Assembly (NCBI GenBank): GCA_019918135.1
Contig: WBZZ01000781.1
Span: 1 to 35,472, forward strand
Length of the DNA stretch: 35,472 bases
Reading direction: 5' to 3'
DNA from: Paulinella micropora
Lineage: Eukaryota > Cercozoa > Imbricatea > Euglyphida > Paulinellidae
The notes below the pieces were generated by a model. That model was not told the DNA's origin. It saw only the letters and a program-made list of their open reading frames with translations, and ran no database searches. Both the position numbers and the translations under genes were made by a program. This document shows, in pieces, positions 10,852-20,042 of this stretch. Within the stretch, counting starts at the first letter, position 1. Each line of letters opens with the position of its first letter.

Positions 10852-11119
10852 GTGCTTCTCTGTCACTGGCTGATGCATTTCTGCACATGCGCCTCCATCG
10901 TCTCACCCGTGAGGGGAGTACGAAGAATTGACGATAAGCTCTAATGACACCCCCGCAAGGGCAGTTCCAACACTTCCAGACGGGCCGGTATGTTCAATGA
11001 AAATACTGGTCCAGAAATAGACCGGTATGTTCAATGAAAATACTGGTGGCACCGACGGGAATCGAACTGGCGACAGGGCCCAGATGGTAGAACTTGACCA
11101 CTGGGCTATCACGGTGTCC
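10852..11119 (-). mobile_element. tRNA-headed SINE, family 1, copy c (subfamily with internal duplication)
   Basis: Same head and tail as copy a, but a segment of about 28 bp containing CCGGTATGTTCAATGAAAAT is duplicated around a 12-bp spacer (TCCAGAAATAGA). The same duplication is present in the copy at 11764-12031, so the two form a subfamily descended from one duplicated source. Confidence 0.75.

Positions 11120-11173
<54 letters not shown>
11120..11173. repeat. (TAA)n microsatellite
   Basis: About 17 TAA units between a family-1 and a family-2 element. Confidence 0.96.
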
Positions 11174-11345
11174 GTGTATCTCCTGCCAATTGCTGAGCCA
11201 AAAGGCCATGTGCATCCAGTCCTCCATTCCATAAGGAAAGTCTCCACACCAATCGGTGGAATAAAGGAAGTGACGGCATAGAACATTACTCTAGGAGCTT
11301 TATACCAATCAGCCCATGGAAAGGACCGATGGCCTATGTACTCCC

Positions 11346-11346
<1 letters not shown>
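11174..11346 (-). mobile_element. short interspersed element, family 2, copy c
   Basis: Third copy of the family seen at 877-1050 and 2836-3010, again framed by (TAA)n. One G is missing from the GGAAAGGGACC run found in the other copies. Confidence 0.6.

Positions 11347-11395
<49 letters not shown>
11347..11395. repeat. (TAA)n microsatellite
   Basis: About 16 TAA units. Confidence 0.96.
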
Positions 11396-11636
11396 GTGCT
11401 TCTCAGTCAATGGCGAATGCATTTCTGCACATGTGCCTCCATCGTCTCACCCGCGAGGGGAGTACGAAGATTTGACTATAGGCTCTACTGACATCCCCGC
11501 AAGGCAGCTCCAAGCCTTCCAGACAGACCAATACTTTCAAAGAAAATATCCTTTGAAAATACTGGCACCGACGGGAATCGAACTGGCGACAGGTCCCAGA
11601 TGGTAGACCTTAACCACTGGGCTATCGCGGTGCCAC
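11396..11636 (-). mobile_element. tRNA-headed SINE, family 1, copy d (divergent, best acceptor pairing)
   Basis: The most divergent family-1 copy. Its head reads GGCACCGCGATAGCCCAGTGG and the tRNA 3' side ends CGGTGCC, so a perfect 7-bp acceptor-like stem (GGCACCG/CGGTGCC) is possible. This copy therefore looks closest to the ancestral tRNA. The A and B boxes are intact. The 3' core reads ACATGTGCCTCCAT on the plus strand, identical to the LINE over 14 nt. Confidence 0.7.
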
Positions 11637-11763
<127 letters not shown>

Positions 11764-12031
11764 GTGCTTCTCTGTCAATGGCTGATGCATTTCTGCACAT
11801 GCGCCTCCATCGTCTCACCCGTGAGGGGAGTACGAAGAATTGACGATAAGCTCTAATGACACCCCCGCAAGGGCAGTTCCAACACTTCCAGACGGGCCGG
11901 TATGTTCAATGAAAATACTGGTCCAGAAATAGACCGGTATGTTCAATGAAAATACTGGTGGCACCGACGGGAATCGAACTGGCGACAGGGCCCAGATGGT
12001 AGAACTTGACCACTGGGCTATCACGGTGTCC
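11764..12031 (-). mobile_element. tRNA-headed SINE, family 1, copy e
   Basis: Shares the internal duplication of the copy at 10852-11119 and is almost identical to it. The A box, B box and (TTA)n tail are intact on the minus strand. Confidence 0.75.

Positions 12032-12071
<40 letters not shown>
12032..12071. repeat. (TAA)n microsatellite
   Basis: About 13 TAA units between SINE copy e and a family-3 repeat. Confidence 0.95.
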
Positions 12072-12073
<2 letters not shown>

Positions 12074-12231
12074 GTATGAAATTAAAAAAAAATGACAGCG
12101 CTTCCCGTTAGAGGGATTATACTCGAAAAAAAAAGACAGGGAAAGGCTCACTGATAGAAGGCCACACACACTAGCTAACTATACTAAAGCTAGTAACTAA
12201 CTCCTTTCTGTAAACTATGCTACAGTATCCA
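12074..12231 (+). repeat. interspersed repeat, family 3, copy c
   Basis: Carries the A-run, GCGCTTCCCGTTAGAG, second A-run, CAGGGAAAGGCTCACTGATAG, ACACACTAGCTAACTA order. It ends TAAACTATGCTACAG next to the following (TAA)n. Confidence 0.65.
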
Positions 12232-12369
<138 letters not shown>

Positions 12370-12370
12370 C

Positions 12371-13515
12371 CAGTCTTGATAATCTAATCCGGATAGGAAT
12401 GTGAAAATTCCTTTGTGGGCCCACACGCGAACCTTCCCCGAATCCAGAGGGGGAAACCCACTCAGCTGGTCATCCTCCTCTTCCTTCTTCTTCCTCTCCT
12501 CCTCCTCCATCTTCTTCCTCTCTTCCTCCTCCTTCTTCCTCTCCTCTTCCTCCTTCTTCTTCCTCTCCTCCTCCTCCTCCTTCTTCTTCTTCCTCTCCTC
12601 CTCCTCCTTCTTCTTCTTCTCCTCCTCCTTCTTCTTCTTCTCCTCCTCCTCCTTCTTCTTCTTCTCCTCCTCCTCCTTCTTCTTCTTCTCCTCCTCCTCC
12701 TCCTTCTTCTTCTTCTCCTCCTCCTTCTCCTCCTCCTCCTCCTTCTTCTTCTTCTCCTCCTCCTTCTTCTCCTTCTCCTTCTCCTCCTCCTCCTTCTTCT
12801 TCTTGTTCTTCTCCTCCTCCTCCTCCTCCTTCTCCCTCTTCTTCTTCTTCTTCTTCTCCTCCTTCTTCTTCTTCTTCTTCTTCTGCTCCTCCTCCTTCTT
12901 CTTCTTCTTCTCCTCCTCCTCCTTCTTCTTCTTCTTCTCCTCCTCCTCCTCCTTCTTCTTCTTCTCCTCCTCCTTCTTCTCCTTTTCATCCTTCTTCTTC
13001 TTCTTCTCCTCCTTCTTCTTCTTCTCCTCCTCCTTCTTCTTCTCCTTCTCCCTCTCCTTCCCTTTGTCCTTCTTTTTTTGCTTCTCCTTCTTCTCCTTCT
13101 CCTTCTCCTTCTCCTGTCTCTTCTGCCTTTTTGCGGGAGGAGCTTCTCCCAATCCGTCGTCCCAGGGCACAGGCTTATTCTTGAGCAGGATCCCTACGAT
13201 GCATGCATTATAAATACATACATACATACATAATACCTTGTGCATTCCAGGTGTAGCTGAAGCCGCGGACCAACTCCTCCAAATCGCCTTTGCCCTGCAT
13301 GTTGCACATTAAATAAATAAGTAAGTAAGTAAGTGAGCAAGCATATACCAGATCATGCTTGCAAAAGACGGCGTGGGGAATCTCCACACAATCAAAGGGC
13401 AGCACGTCTGCAGACCCGTTGATTTTAAGGAACAATTCCCCACGCGAATTTTTGAGAATGGCTTGCAGAGTCTTGGCAATGTGCTTCGTAGACATGCCAG
13501 AGTCAGAAAGTGATC
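12371..13515 (-). CDS. multi-exon minus-strand gene with a roughly 210-residue Lys/Glu tract (5' end missing)
   Basis: Three exons are readable: 13515-13349, 13294-13237 and 13193-12371. They are joined by introns of 54 and 43 nt with GT...AG ends, and the frame is kept. The first part is ordinary protein (KHIAKTLQAILKNS, FCKHDL, DLEELVRGFSYTWNAQG). Exon 3 continues KNKPVPWDDGLGEAPPAKR and then about 210 residues that are nearly all Lys and Glu. It ends VWAHKGIFTFLSGLDYQDW before a GT at the (TTA)n array. A tract this charged would form a long helix or stay disordered. The gene must have upstream exons beyond 13515. No family is recognised, and the 3' end is uncertain because the last donor leads into repeats. 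Confidence 0.6.
12478..13120. repeat. polypyrimidine tract (plus strand) of TTC/TCC units
   Basis: About 640 bp made almost only of C and T on the plus strand. It encodes the Lys/Glu tract on the minus strand, while other frames give poly-Leu, poly-Ser/Phe or poly-Arg. Only the Lys/Glu frame joins spliced, non-repetitive exons, so I take the other frames as shadows. Confidence 0.9.
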
Positions 13516-13645
13516 CTACACGTTGACAAACGAGCAAAATGAGTTGAATTCCAAAGACATAACTACCAGTCAGCGCCTTCAACCTTAAAATTTTTCTCGG
13601 GCCGGTCTGAAATTTGAACGTGTGGAAAAAGGGTCGTGTTATTAT

Positions 13646-13796
13646 CAAACTTTTGTGCAGAGATTTTATTAAGAGCATGACATTACGAGAAGATGTAACA
13701 GCATTCCCGCTCTTTTCCCAGCTCAGAATGAGCGGGAATGCTATTCTTTTCTTCTGTACACAACAATCTATGGAAAAAACTCTGCACAAAAGTTTG
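13646..13796. mobile_element. MITE-like element, copy 1 (151 bp)
   Basis: Bounded by perfect 17-bp terminal inverted repeats: CAAACTTTTGTGCAGAG at the left and its reverse complement at the right. A second internal palindrome (AGCATTCCCGCTC / GAGCGGGAATGCT) lies in the middle. There is no coding capacity, so this is the signature of a non-autonomous DNA transposon. No certain target-site duplication is visible. Confidence 0.65.
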
Positions 13797-13988
13797 TGAA
13801 AACCGACCGGCATGATTTTGCATTTCCTTCCTAGTACGTACTCTCAACTCATGTCATCCCTTGCATGTTTCTGCTGCAACGTGTTTGTTGAAGCTATAAA
13901 TGTCATTTCCTAACATTGCACGACCCAGCTTAATCTATTTTTCACAAACCAGCAATTCGATGAAACTCGTTTTTGGATTGCTGTTTTG

Positions 13989-14139
13989 CAAACTTTTGTG
14001 CAGAGATTTTATTGAGAGCATGACATTTCGAGAAGATGTAACAGCATTCCCGCTCTTTTCCCAGCTCAGAATGAGCGGGAATGCTATTCTTTTCTTCTGT
14101 ACACAACAATCTGTGGAAAAAACTCTGCACAAAAGTTTG
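13989..14139. mobile_element. MITE-like element, copy 2 (151 bp)
   Basis: Same length as copy 1, with three differences (about 98% identity) and identical terminal repeats. About 30 bp beyond the right end (GACCGGCATGATTTTGCATT) is also shared with copy 1, so at least part of this pair arose by local duplication and not by two independent insertions. Confidence 0.65.
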
Positions 14140-14178
14140 TGAAACTGACCGGCATGATTTTGCATTTCCTCTTCAATA

Positions 14179-14248
<70 letters not shown>
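14179..14248. repeat. (ATT)n microsatellite
   Basis: About 23 ATT units; the repeat is now in the opposite orientation to the arrays at 0.8-12.4 kb. Confidence 0.96.
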
Positions 14249-14371
14249 GTTGCTTGGAGCTGCCTTGCGGGGGTGTCATTAGAGCTTATCGTCAATTCTT
14301 CGTACTCCCCTCACGGGTGAGACGATGGAGGCGCATGTGCAGAAATGCATCAGCCATTGACAGAGAGGCAC
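14249..14371 (+). mobile_element. SINE family 1, 5'-truncated copy on the plus strand
   Basis: Contains only the body and tail of family 1 (CTTGCGGGGGTGTCATTAGA through GAGGCAC and an (ATT)n tail). The tRNA-like head is missing. 5' truncation is typical of target-primed reverse transcription. Confidence 0.7.
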
Positions 14372-14426
<55 letters not shown>

Positions 14427-14427
14427 G
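14372..14427. repeat. (ATT)n microsatellite
   Basis: About 18 units, acting as the tail of the truncated SINE. Confidence 0.95.
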
Positions 14428-14521
14428 AGTCTTTGGAGCGGAGCCGCGTCACCGAACGGCCCCGTGCTACCAATGGAGGCACATGTCCGACAGGATCAAA
14501 GGCCAATTGACTGATAAATCT
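14428..14521 (+). mobile_element. short LINE-tail-like element, family 5
   Basis: About 90 bp between (ATT)n arrays. It contains CCAATGGAGGCACATGTCC, identical over 19 bp to the LINE 3' coding end at 4450-4468, followed about 30 nt later by an (ATT)n tail. It is either a heavily 5'-truncated divergent LINE copy or the tail of another SINE family. Confidence 0.5.
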
Positions 14522-14546
14522 ATTATTATTATTATTATTGTTATTA

Positions 14547-14636
<90 letters not shown>
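14522..14636. repeat. (ATT)n microsatellite, 115 bp
   Basis: Long array with two GTT interruptions near its left end. Confidence 0.96.
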
Positions 14637-14640
<4 letters not shown>

Positions 14641-14797
14641 GCATAGTTTAAAGAGAGGAGTATAGATACTAGCTTTAGTATAACTAGCTAGTGTGTGTGG
14701 CCTTCTATCAGTGAGCCTTTCTCTGTCCTTTTTTTTTTTAGTGATTCCCTCTAACGGGAAGCGCTGCCATTTTTTTCATGTGTATTTCAAACTTTAG
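14637..14797 (-). repeat. interspersed repeat, family 3, copy d (inverted)
   Basis: Reverse complement of the family-3 copies at 1129, 2595 and 12074. It ends in TTTCAAACTTTAG, directly against the first readable exon of the SET gene, so its end could serve as a splice acceptor. Confidence 0.65.
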
Positions 14798-14804
14798 GTA
14801 TGCC

Positions 14805-17430
14805 ATGCTGAGGGCTAGCAAGGCGCCGATATATGTGGCACACCGTGGTGGTGGCTACGGAGTCTTTGCTGATAAATACCTTCCTCCTTCTTTTCAGCTT
14901 GGGCTCCTCGAACCAGGAGGAAAGTCTTTGCGTGCTACAGATCATGCTGCATTTTCTGATCATTTCACTATGAAAATTGGGAGTTCCCTGCAAACAGGGA
15001 TGCATCCAATTAAATTCATTAACGAATCGAGCAGGAATGCAATGCATCTCATCAACTCTTCATCGCAAGGGTTCAACAAGCTCGACGATGACACTTGCCG
15101 ACCGAACGTGAAGGTAAATTATGTTAGTTGTTACATACATCCATGCAATGTAAGTTTTTGTTACGTGTGTTGTATTTTTTCTATAAATATTGTTGTAAAT
15201 AATGTCAGGTCAGCAAGGGTACTCCTATTGTGACTGTCACCACCGCAATATCGAAAGATCAAGAGATTTTGCTCAGCTATGCACCTAATCCAGACCTAGA
15301 GATAGCTACGCTGCCAAGCGATGCACATCCGGTCTGGTTGAAAGAGGCTGCCAAGGAAGGAGCTAAAATCCCAGTTTTCCTGTTCGAGACTGACATTGGT
15401 CATGTATGTTTCATCGTTCCTGAGAAAGAACATCCGCTTCCACTTAAGTCAATTTCCTTGCTTCATGAAGCAAAGGTTGAACTTTTAGCGTCGGTCAGCA
15501 GTATTAGTTCTGATGGAAAGCAACCGCTCTCCAGGTCATCATCTATTCCGCCGGAAAAAAAGAGGAAGCTTCTCGACAGCGTGTCCTCAATTTCAGATAG
15601 TCGCCGCACGCTTCTGCCCAGGGAAAGCTCGGACATTACAGTCATCACAGAAAAATCAAGCTTGAGTGATGCACAGGTAAAAAATAAATAAATGAAAATT
15701 ATTACTGAGAAGATTCTTTTTTACAGGCAGGTGAGATTATCACCAATTCCTTACAGCAGACCACATAAGAATCCAACGCGCCCCTACACGATGAAAAGTC
15801 GCACGAAAGGTGCAGTGAAGCTTCAGAGACCGTCTGCGCTCCAAAAACTGTTGGGGATTACCTTCGCCGACTTGGACAGGGAAGTTAAGTCTGTCTGCTG
15901 CAAAAAGTGGAAGTGTTATTCATTTATCGACACGCGTGATGTGCTTTACACGAGAGCGAAGAATGCGTCATCGTCTCTCAGTGAGCTTTATTCTTGGGCA
16001 GCTTCGCAGCTTGAATCGTTTCAAACAAAAACTGGATCGTTTCAGTATATGTATTTAACGGAGGCTGTGTGCAAAGTAGCCTGGCAGCGTATCTACGGGA
16101 TCGGTGATAAAGTTTTGTCAAGAGCACACAAACTTCTTGCAAATAACACGAAGGTTTTGACAAAAAGCTACTCAACCGTTCCTGAAACAGAAGATGTGGT
16201 AGCAGTATTACTCTGCGAGAAGTTCATGGAGAGTTACCCGGAGATATGCAGCGACGGAATATGGAGGATGCAAGAAATGGCTCAGGACGCAGGAGTCCAA
16301 AACTATGTTCGCGAGAATTGGAAAGATATGTGCCTTCGGTTTGGTTGTTCGAAACGAGTTGATCCAAATAATCCTCCGACAGACAATACGATCAACAAAG
16401 TTTGGCGCATGGATTTTCCGCACGTCAAGTTTGTCAGAGGTATTATGCATATTTTCGTTATCATTACTTATTACAGGTTTGTTTTGCAGAAGGAGATTTC
16501 TCAAAATGCGAGATCTGCACAGAGCTTGCTGCTGATCATTCTAACGGTTTCAGGACTGAAGTAGAAGCTCAAGAATGGCGTCGCCGTAGCAGGCTTCATC
16601 ACAAAATTCACAGGGCGTGCCGCGTTGCCAGCATGCAGCGCAAGAAGGCAGCACCAGCAGATTTTGCTGCCACAGTCATATCAGCCGATATGAAACCGCC
16701 AGTGAAGATCCCATCTTGCCGCCGCGCCGCGAAAGATTTCAAAGGAAAAATTGTGTTTCGCCTTTGCGTTGGAATCAATACCTGCTACACTACCGATACG
16801 CATTTTATTCTGACGTACCTTGAAGGCGCGGTAGAACACGGCGCGAACAGCAACATTACTATGCTTGCCGCACTTTTACATTGGCAACTTTGGAACCCTC
16901 GCACAATGCAAGCGTGGAAATTATATCTTGAGTGGGACGGAGCTGGTGATAACACCGCGTGGGCGATGCTGGGTTTCCTTGGGCTCAATGTCGTTGACAG
17001 AGGAATCCGTTTCCAAGTAGAGTCACATCGCAAGCCACCAGGGCACGGGCACGATGGAGATGATCAGGAATTTCGAGTTATGGATATCGGGTGGAAGAGC
17101 ACCTTCCTGACAACTAACATCGCTCAAGCGTTATTAAAGCTCATTCTTGCATTCAAGAAGCAGCACAAGAAGAGGCATGTGCTGGTTGTTCTCGGATGTA
17201 ACTACGACTGGATGACTCATTTTAGCCCGTGTATGAACAAGAGTTTCAAAAACTACAACAAACCCTTGGCATATAGAATCACCAAGAAAGATCCTGACGC
17301 TTTGCCGACTGTAGAGATCGCTACTTGGGGAGGCGCACAGGATTTTCATGGAGTGCGTGATGATCCCAGAGGAGAACCGATCAATTTGTTTATCGGACGC
17401 CCCGGTAATAATATTATCTATCTTTCTCTT

Positions 17431-17463
<33 letters not shown>

Positions 17464-18575
17464 CTCTCTCTCTCTTTCTCTCGTTCTATCTATCTATCTC
17501 TCTCTCTATTTATGACAGCGACCGACATGCCTCCCAAGCTTCCAGTCGGCTACTTCGTCAATCCGCGCCTGAAGAAGGATATTCGTGCTTTGGCTACTAA
17601 ATACCTAGGGCCGGATGAGCGAGCACATGTGGAGGAAATGTTAGCAGGTGGAAATTTGACCAGAGTAGAGGTGGATGGAGATTACTTCGAAGGCGGCCTG
17701 CCCGGCCGTCCTGCTCATATGTCCTGTGTCGATGCAAAAGGCAAGGAATGGAGAGCAGAATTTCGATTGATCGACGAGCTACCTGTAAATTGGATGGAGT
17801 TGCCTCAAGAACGACAGGAGAAAATGAACGCACTTACGCGTTTGACCGATGAAGAGCTGCTGTCCTTACCACGCACTTATTTTGTTAATGAAGGACGTCC
17901 TCCAGCTCACCCGAGATGGCGTGGTGCAAGACAGCTTACTAGCGAAGAAAAGCAGGAGCAGGATTTAGCATTTGGAAATGCTTCTGAGCCTTGGCGGAAA
18001 ATTCTCACGTTGCTAAGATCGTCAGAGGAAAAAAAGCAATTTGCGTCCAAGCAGATGGTAGTTAGCGAATTGAAATCATGGATGAGAATGCATGGTGTTG
18101 CAACGCAAAACTCCGATCGGAAACAGTTCAAGAAGGCAGAGCTTATTGAACAAGCGTGGAACCATTTCGAACGATGCGACTGTGGGTTCCCTGAGGAAGA
18201 AGAGCTTGGTGCTGCTCAGCCTGCAGAACCAGTGGCAGATTCAGAGGATGACTTATCTGATACTTCATCTTCCAGTTCATCAACTGACTCATCGTCTGAT
18301 CGATCTTCTGGTTCAGAGGAAGAAAAGCATGGTATTAGTTTTCTTCTTCTTCTTCTTCTTCTTCTTCTTCTTCTTCTTCTTCTTCTTCTTCTTCTTCTTC
18401 TTCTTCTTCTTGTTCTTCTCCTCCTTAACATGATGCTATCCATATTGTAGATGATTCAGATCGCTCCGACGCAAGTTGGAGAATGCGTAACTCAGGAATC
18501 CGTTTGCGCGGACGTCGCCGCGCACGTCGTGCTGCGGGTGGACGTGGACGTGGACGTGGACGTGGTCGTATGTGA
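14805..18575 (+). CDS. SET domain - DUF7869-like transposase-type fusion protein, spliced
   Basis: The exons are 14805-15113, 15209-15676, 15731-16439, 16490-17404, 17519-18331 and 18451-18575, giving about 1,112 residues with the frame kept at every GT...AG join. Residues 1 to about 130 form a SET domain: GGGYGVFADKYL, HPIKFINESS, TCRPNVK and the terminal KDQEILLSYA. SET proteins are usually protein lysine methyltransferases. After a Ser-rich linker and a helical region comes CEIC, a basic His/Arg segment, ISADMKPP, LEWDGAGDNTAWAMLGFLG and GHGHDGDDQEF. These match the spacing of DUF7869-type proteins (a D...D...GHxHxxxD arrangement suggestive of an RNase H/transposase fold). The C-terminus is acidic/Ser-rich and ends in GRGRGRGRGRM. 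The ATG at 14805 is the first in frame after a repeat, so upstream exons are possible. Confidence 0.75.
17405..17518 (+). other. 114-nt intron with (TC)n/(TA)n, frame-neutral
   Basis: Starts GTAATA and ends ATGACAG after a pyrimidine-rich microsatellite. Its length is a multiple of three and it has no in-frame stop, so retention would insert 38 mostly Ser/Leu/Ile/Tyr residues without breaking the protein. Confidence 0.65.
18332..18450 (+). other. 119-nt intron containing a (TTC)n microsatellite
   Basis: Donor GTATTAG and acceptor ATTGTAG flank about 80 bp of CTT/TTC units. Splicing is needed to reach the GR-rich last exon; unspliced RNA ends within a few codons of the microsatellite. Confidence 0.7.
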
Positions 18576-19102
18576 TTATTTTTTTTGAATGAATTTTTCT
18601 GGGTCCGACTTTTTCATAATGGTTTTTGTCTAGGGCAACTGCAACTGTAACGCTTCTTCTAAAAACTGAAATTAGAAATTTGTTTAACTCTGATAATGCA
18701 CCAGAATCTGATGTGAAGCGTCCTCCCTCCGACCCATTCCCCCCCCCCCCCACCCCCCCCCCCTCCCCCCTCTACGTACCAGCGTACGTCACAGCGGGCA
18801 AACAGAATTTTTTGAAGGTAAAACCATGTCTTAATATAGTAAAATGCTTAATATAAGCAAGAATAAACAGTAAAAGCAAATTCTGCATGTTCGGCATTGT
18901 TATCATCATAGATTCATGGTAGCCGGGACTACGAAAAAGTAGAAAAATTACCGTGTCGGACCGGTTCCTGCCCACCTCTGAAGATGAAGTTAAAGTGTAT
19001 TACAATTAATAAAAACATATTTTAATATTATTTTTATATGTTCTGCAATCAGGGAATTCATTTCCTTTCATTTCCACACGTTTTCAAAAAAGTCCATATA
19101 CT
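18576..19102. other. intergenic stretch, no gene seen
   Basis: AT-rich sequence interrupted by a roughly 35-bp nearly pure C tract at 18739-18774. Downstream of it the composition begins to shift towards the GC-rich, homopolymer-bearing texture of the rest of the window. No coding stretch is supported. Confidence 0.6.
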
Positions 19103-19390
19103 TCATGGAAAATTTCGGAAAAAGGGATACCCCCAAGATTGTCGAATGTTTAGTTGTAGGCTGCCTTTCTGCACACAGGCTCTGATTTCAGCTGTTTCTA
19201 AAATGAGTTCCCAACGACTAGGCCGAGCCCCGCCCTCGGGGCTGGCTTCTGGCTTGTCACGGCAGGAGCTGCCTGGTTGCTGGCCAACGCTTGGGGTTCT
19301 AGGAGTGTTTGTGCCAGCAGGGGCCGCATCTCCCGGCTCGGTTTGTTCTTCTTTCGTCGTACCGCAGTTTCTGCACCGCTTTTTGGACAT
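19103..19390 (-). pseudogene. truncated paralog of the 20043-21281 gene
   Basis: The 95-residue ORF starts MSKKRCRNCGTTKEE. Its CxxCG motif near the N-terminus recalls CKQCGES in the 412-residue protein encoded at 20043-21281. The spacer upstream of both start codons carries the same duplicated module. The ORF ends early and lacks the two helical modules of the longer protein, so I read it as a 3'-truncated duplicate. Function is unknown; the CxxC pair alone is half of a zinc site. Confidence 0.4.
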
Positions 19391-19454
19391 GTGCTATCTT
19401 TCTCTTGTTACTAACTTTGCGGCTGGCAGAGAAGAATCTTTTCTTTTCGAGGTG

Positions 19455-19590
19455 CTACGGCGGCCCCCCCCCCCCCCCCGACACCTCAAAAGAAAAGTCC
19501 AAGAAACCAATGCGCGCCCGTGCAGTTTGCACCAAAGAAAAAGCTCTTGGGGGCCAACGCCGGCGGGCGGGGGGGGGAGATGGCGCTTGG
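19455..19590. repeat. duplicated intergenic module, copy 1
   Basis: Contains, in order, a C run, AAAAGAAAAGTCCAA, the palindromic GTGCAGTTTGCAC, then GGCCAACGCCGGCGGGCGGG. The same order recurs at 21395-21545. Both lie upstream of minus-strand start codons (19390 and 21281), so a shared promoter region that was duplicated with its gene is plausible. Confidence 0.65.
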
Positions 19591-19630
19591 CACCCCTCCC
19601 TCGATTAAGCCTTTTTCGATATGAGAGCCA

Positions 19631-19711
19631 AAATTTGGGGAGACGACGGCAGGCGGGGAAAATTTGTCATTTTTGTCATTTCCCCCCGCCTGCCGTCGTC
19701 TCCCTAAATTT
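19631..19711. repeat. strong hairpin 1, 28-bp stem
   Basis: The left arm, 19631-19658, starts AAATTTGGGGAGACGACGGC. The right arm, 19684-19711, is its reverse complement with one G:T wobble, and the loop is 25 nt. The stem ends in AAATTT and is GC-rich inside. It lies downstream of no convincing plus-strand gene. Confidence 0.9.
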
Positions 19712-19905
19712 TTTGCTCTCAAACAGCCAAAATGACCAAACTTTTTTTTTAATCTGCCCGGAACCCGGTGAATTTCGCGACAAAATGACTTTTGCCGCAA
19801 ACTTTGGCAGGTTTGCGCGAAACTGCTTCTGACGAATTTTGCGGCTGCCGACCGGCTTTCTTTTTAGCAAAGGACATTTCGGCAATCCTGCTAAATGTAA
19901 GTTAA

Positions 19906-19985
19906 AAATTTAGGGAGACGACGGCGGGCGGGGAAAAGTACAGAAATCATAATTTTTTCCAGCCCGCCGTCGTTTCCCTAAATTT
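19906..19985. repeat. strong hairpin 2, about 32-bp stem
   Basis: The left arm, 19906-19937, starts AAATTTAGGGAGACGACGGC. The right arm, 19954-19985, pairs with two or three mismatches, and the loop is 16 nt. The stem is the same family as hairpin 1, 195 bp away. It lies just beyond the stop codon of the minus-strand gene at 20043, where a transcript 3'-end hairpin would be expected in several giant-virus groups. Confidence 0.85.
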
Positions 19986-20042
19986 TTATATTTTAATTAG
20001 CCCGCGTCCGTCCTGGCTTTTGCTGGAACTTAAGTCCTAGTT

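Noticed and set aside
12415..13233. Plus-strand poly-Leu and poly-Ser/Phe proteins, and a minus-strand poly-Arg protein
   Set aside because: They are other frames of the Lys/Glu-coding tract. Only the Lys/Glu frame connects through introns to non-repetitive exons.
16402..18450. A single unspliced 682-residue protein
   Set aside because: It begins inside an intron, reads through a (TC)n/(TA)n intron and ends in a (TTC)n intron. The spliced model recovers the SET domain and a GR-rich tail.
19038..19832. 264-residue plus-strand ORF
   Set aside because: It runs through the duplicated spacer module and hairpin 1, contains homopolymer-coded Pro/Gly stretches and shows no domain. The opposite strand has the better candidate at 19103-19390.
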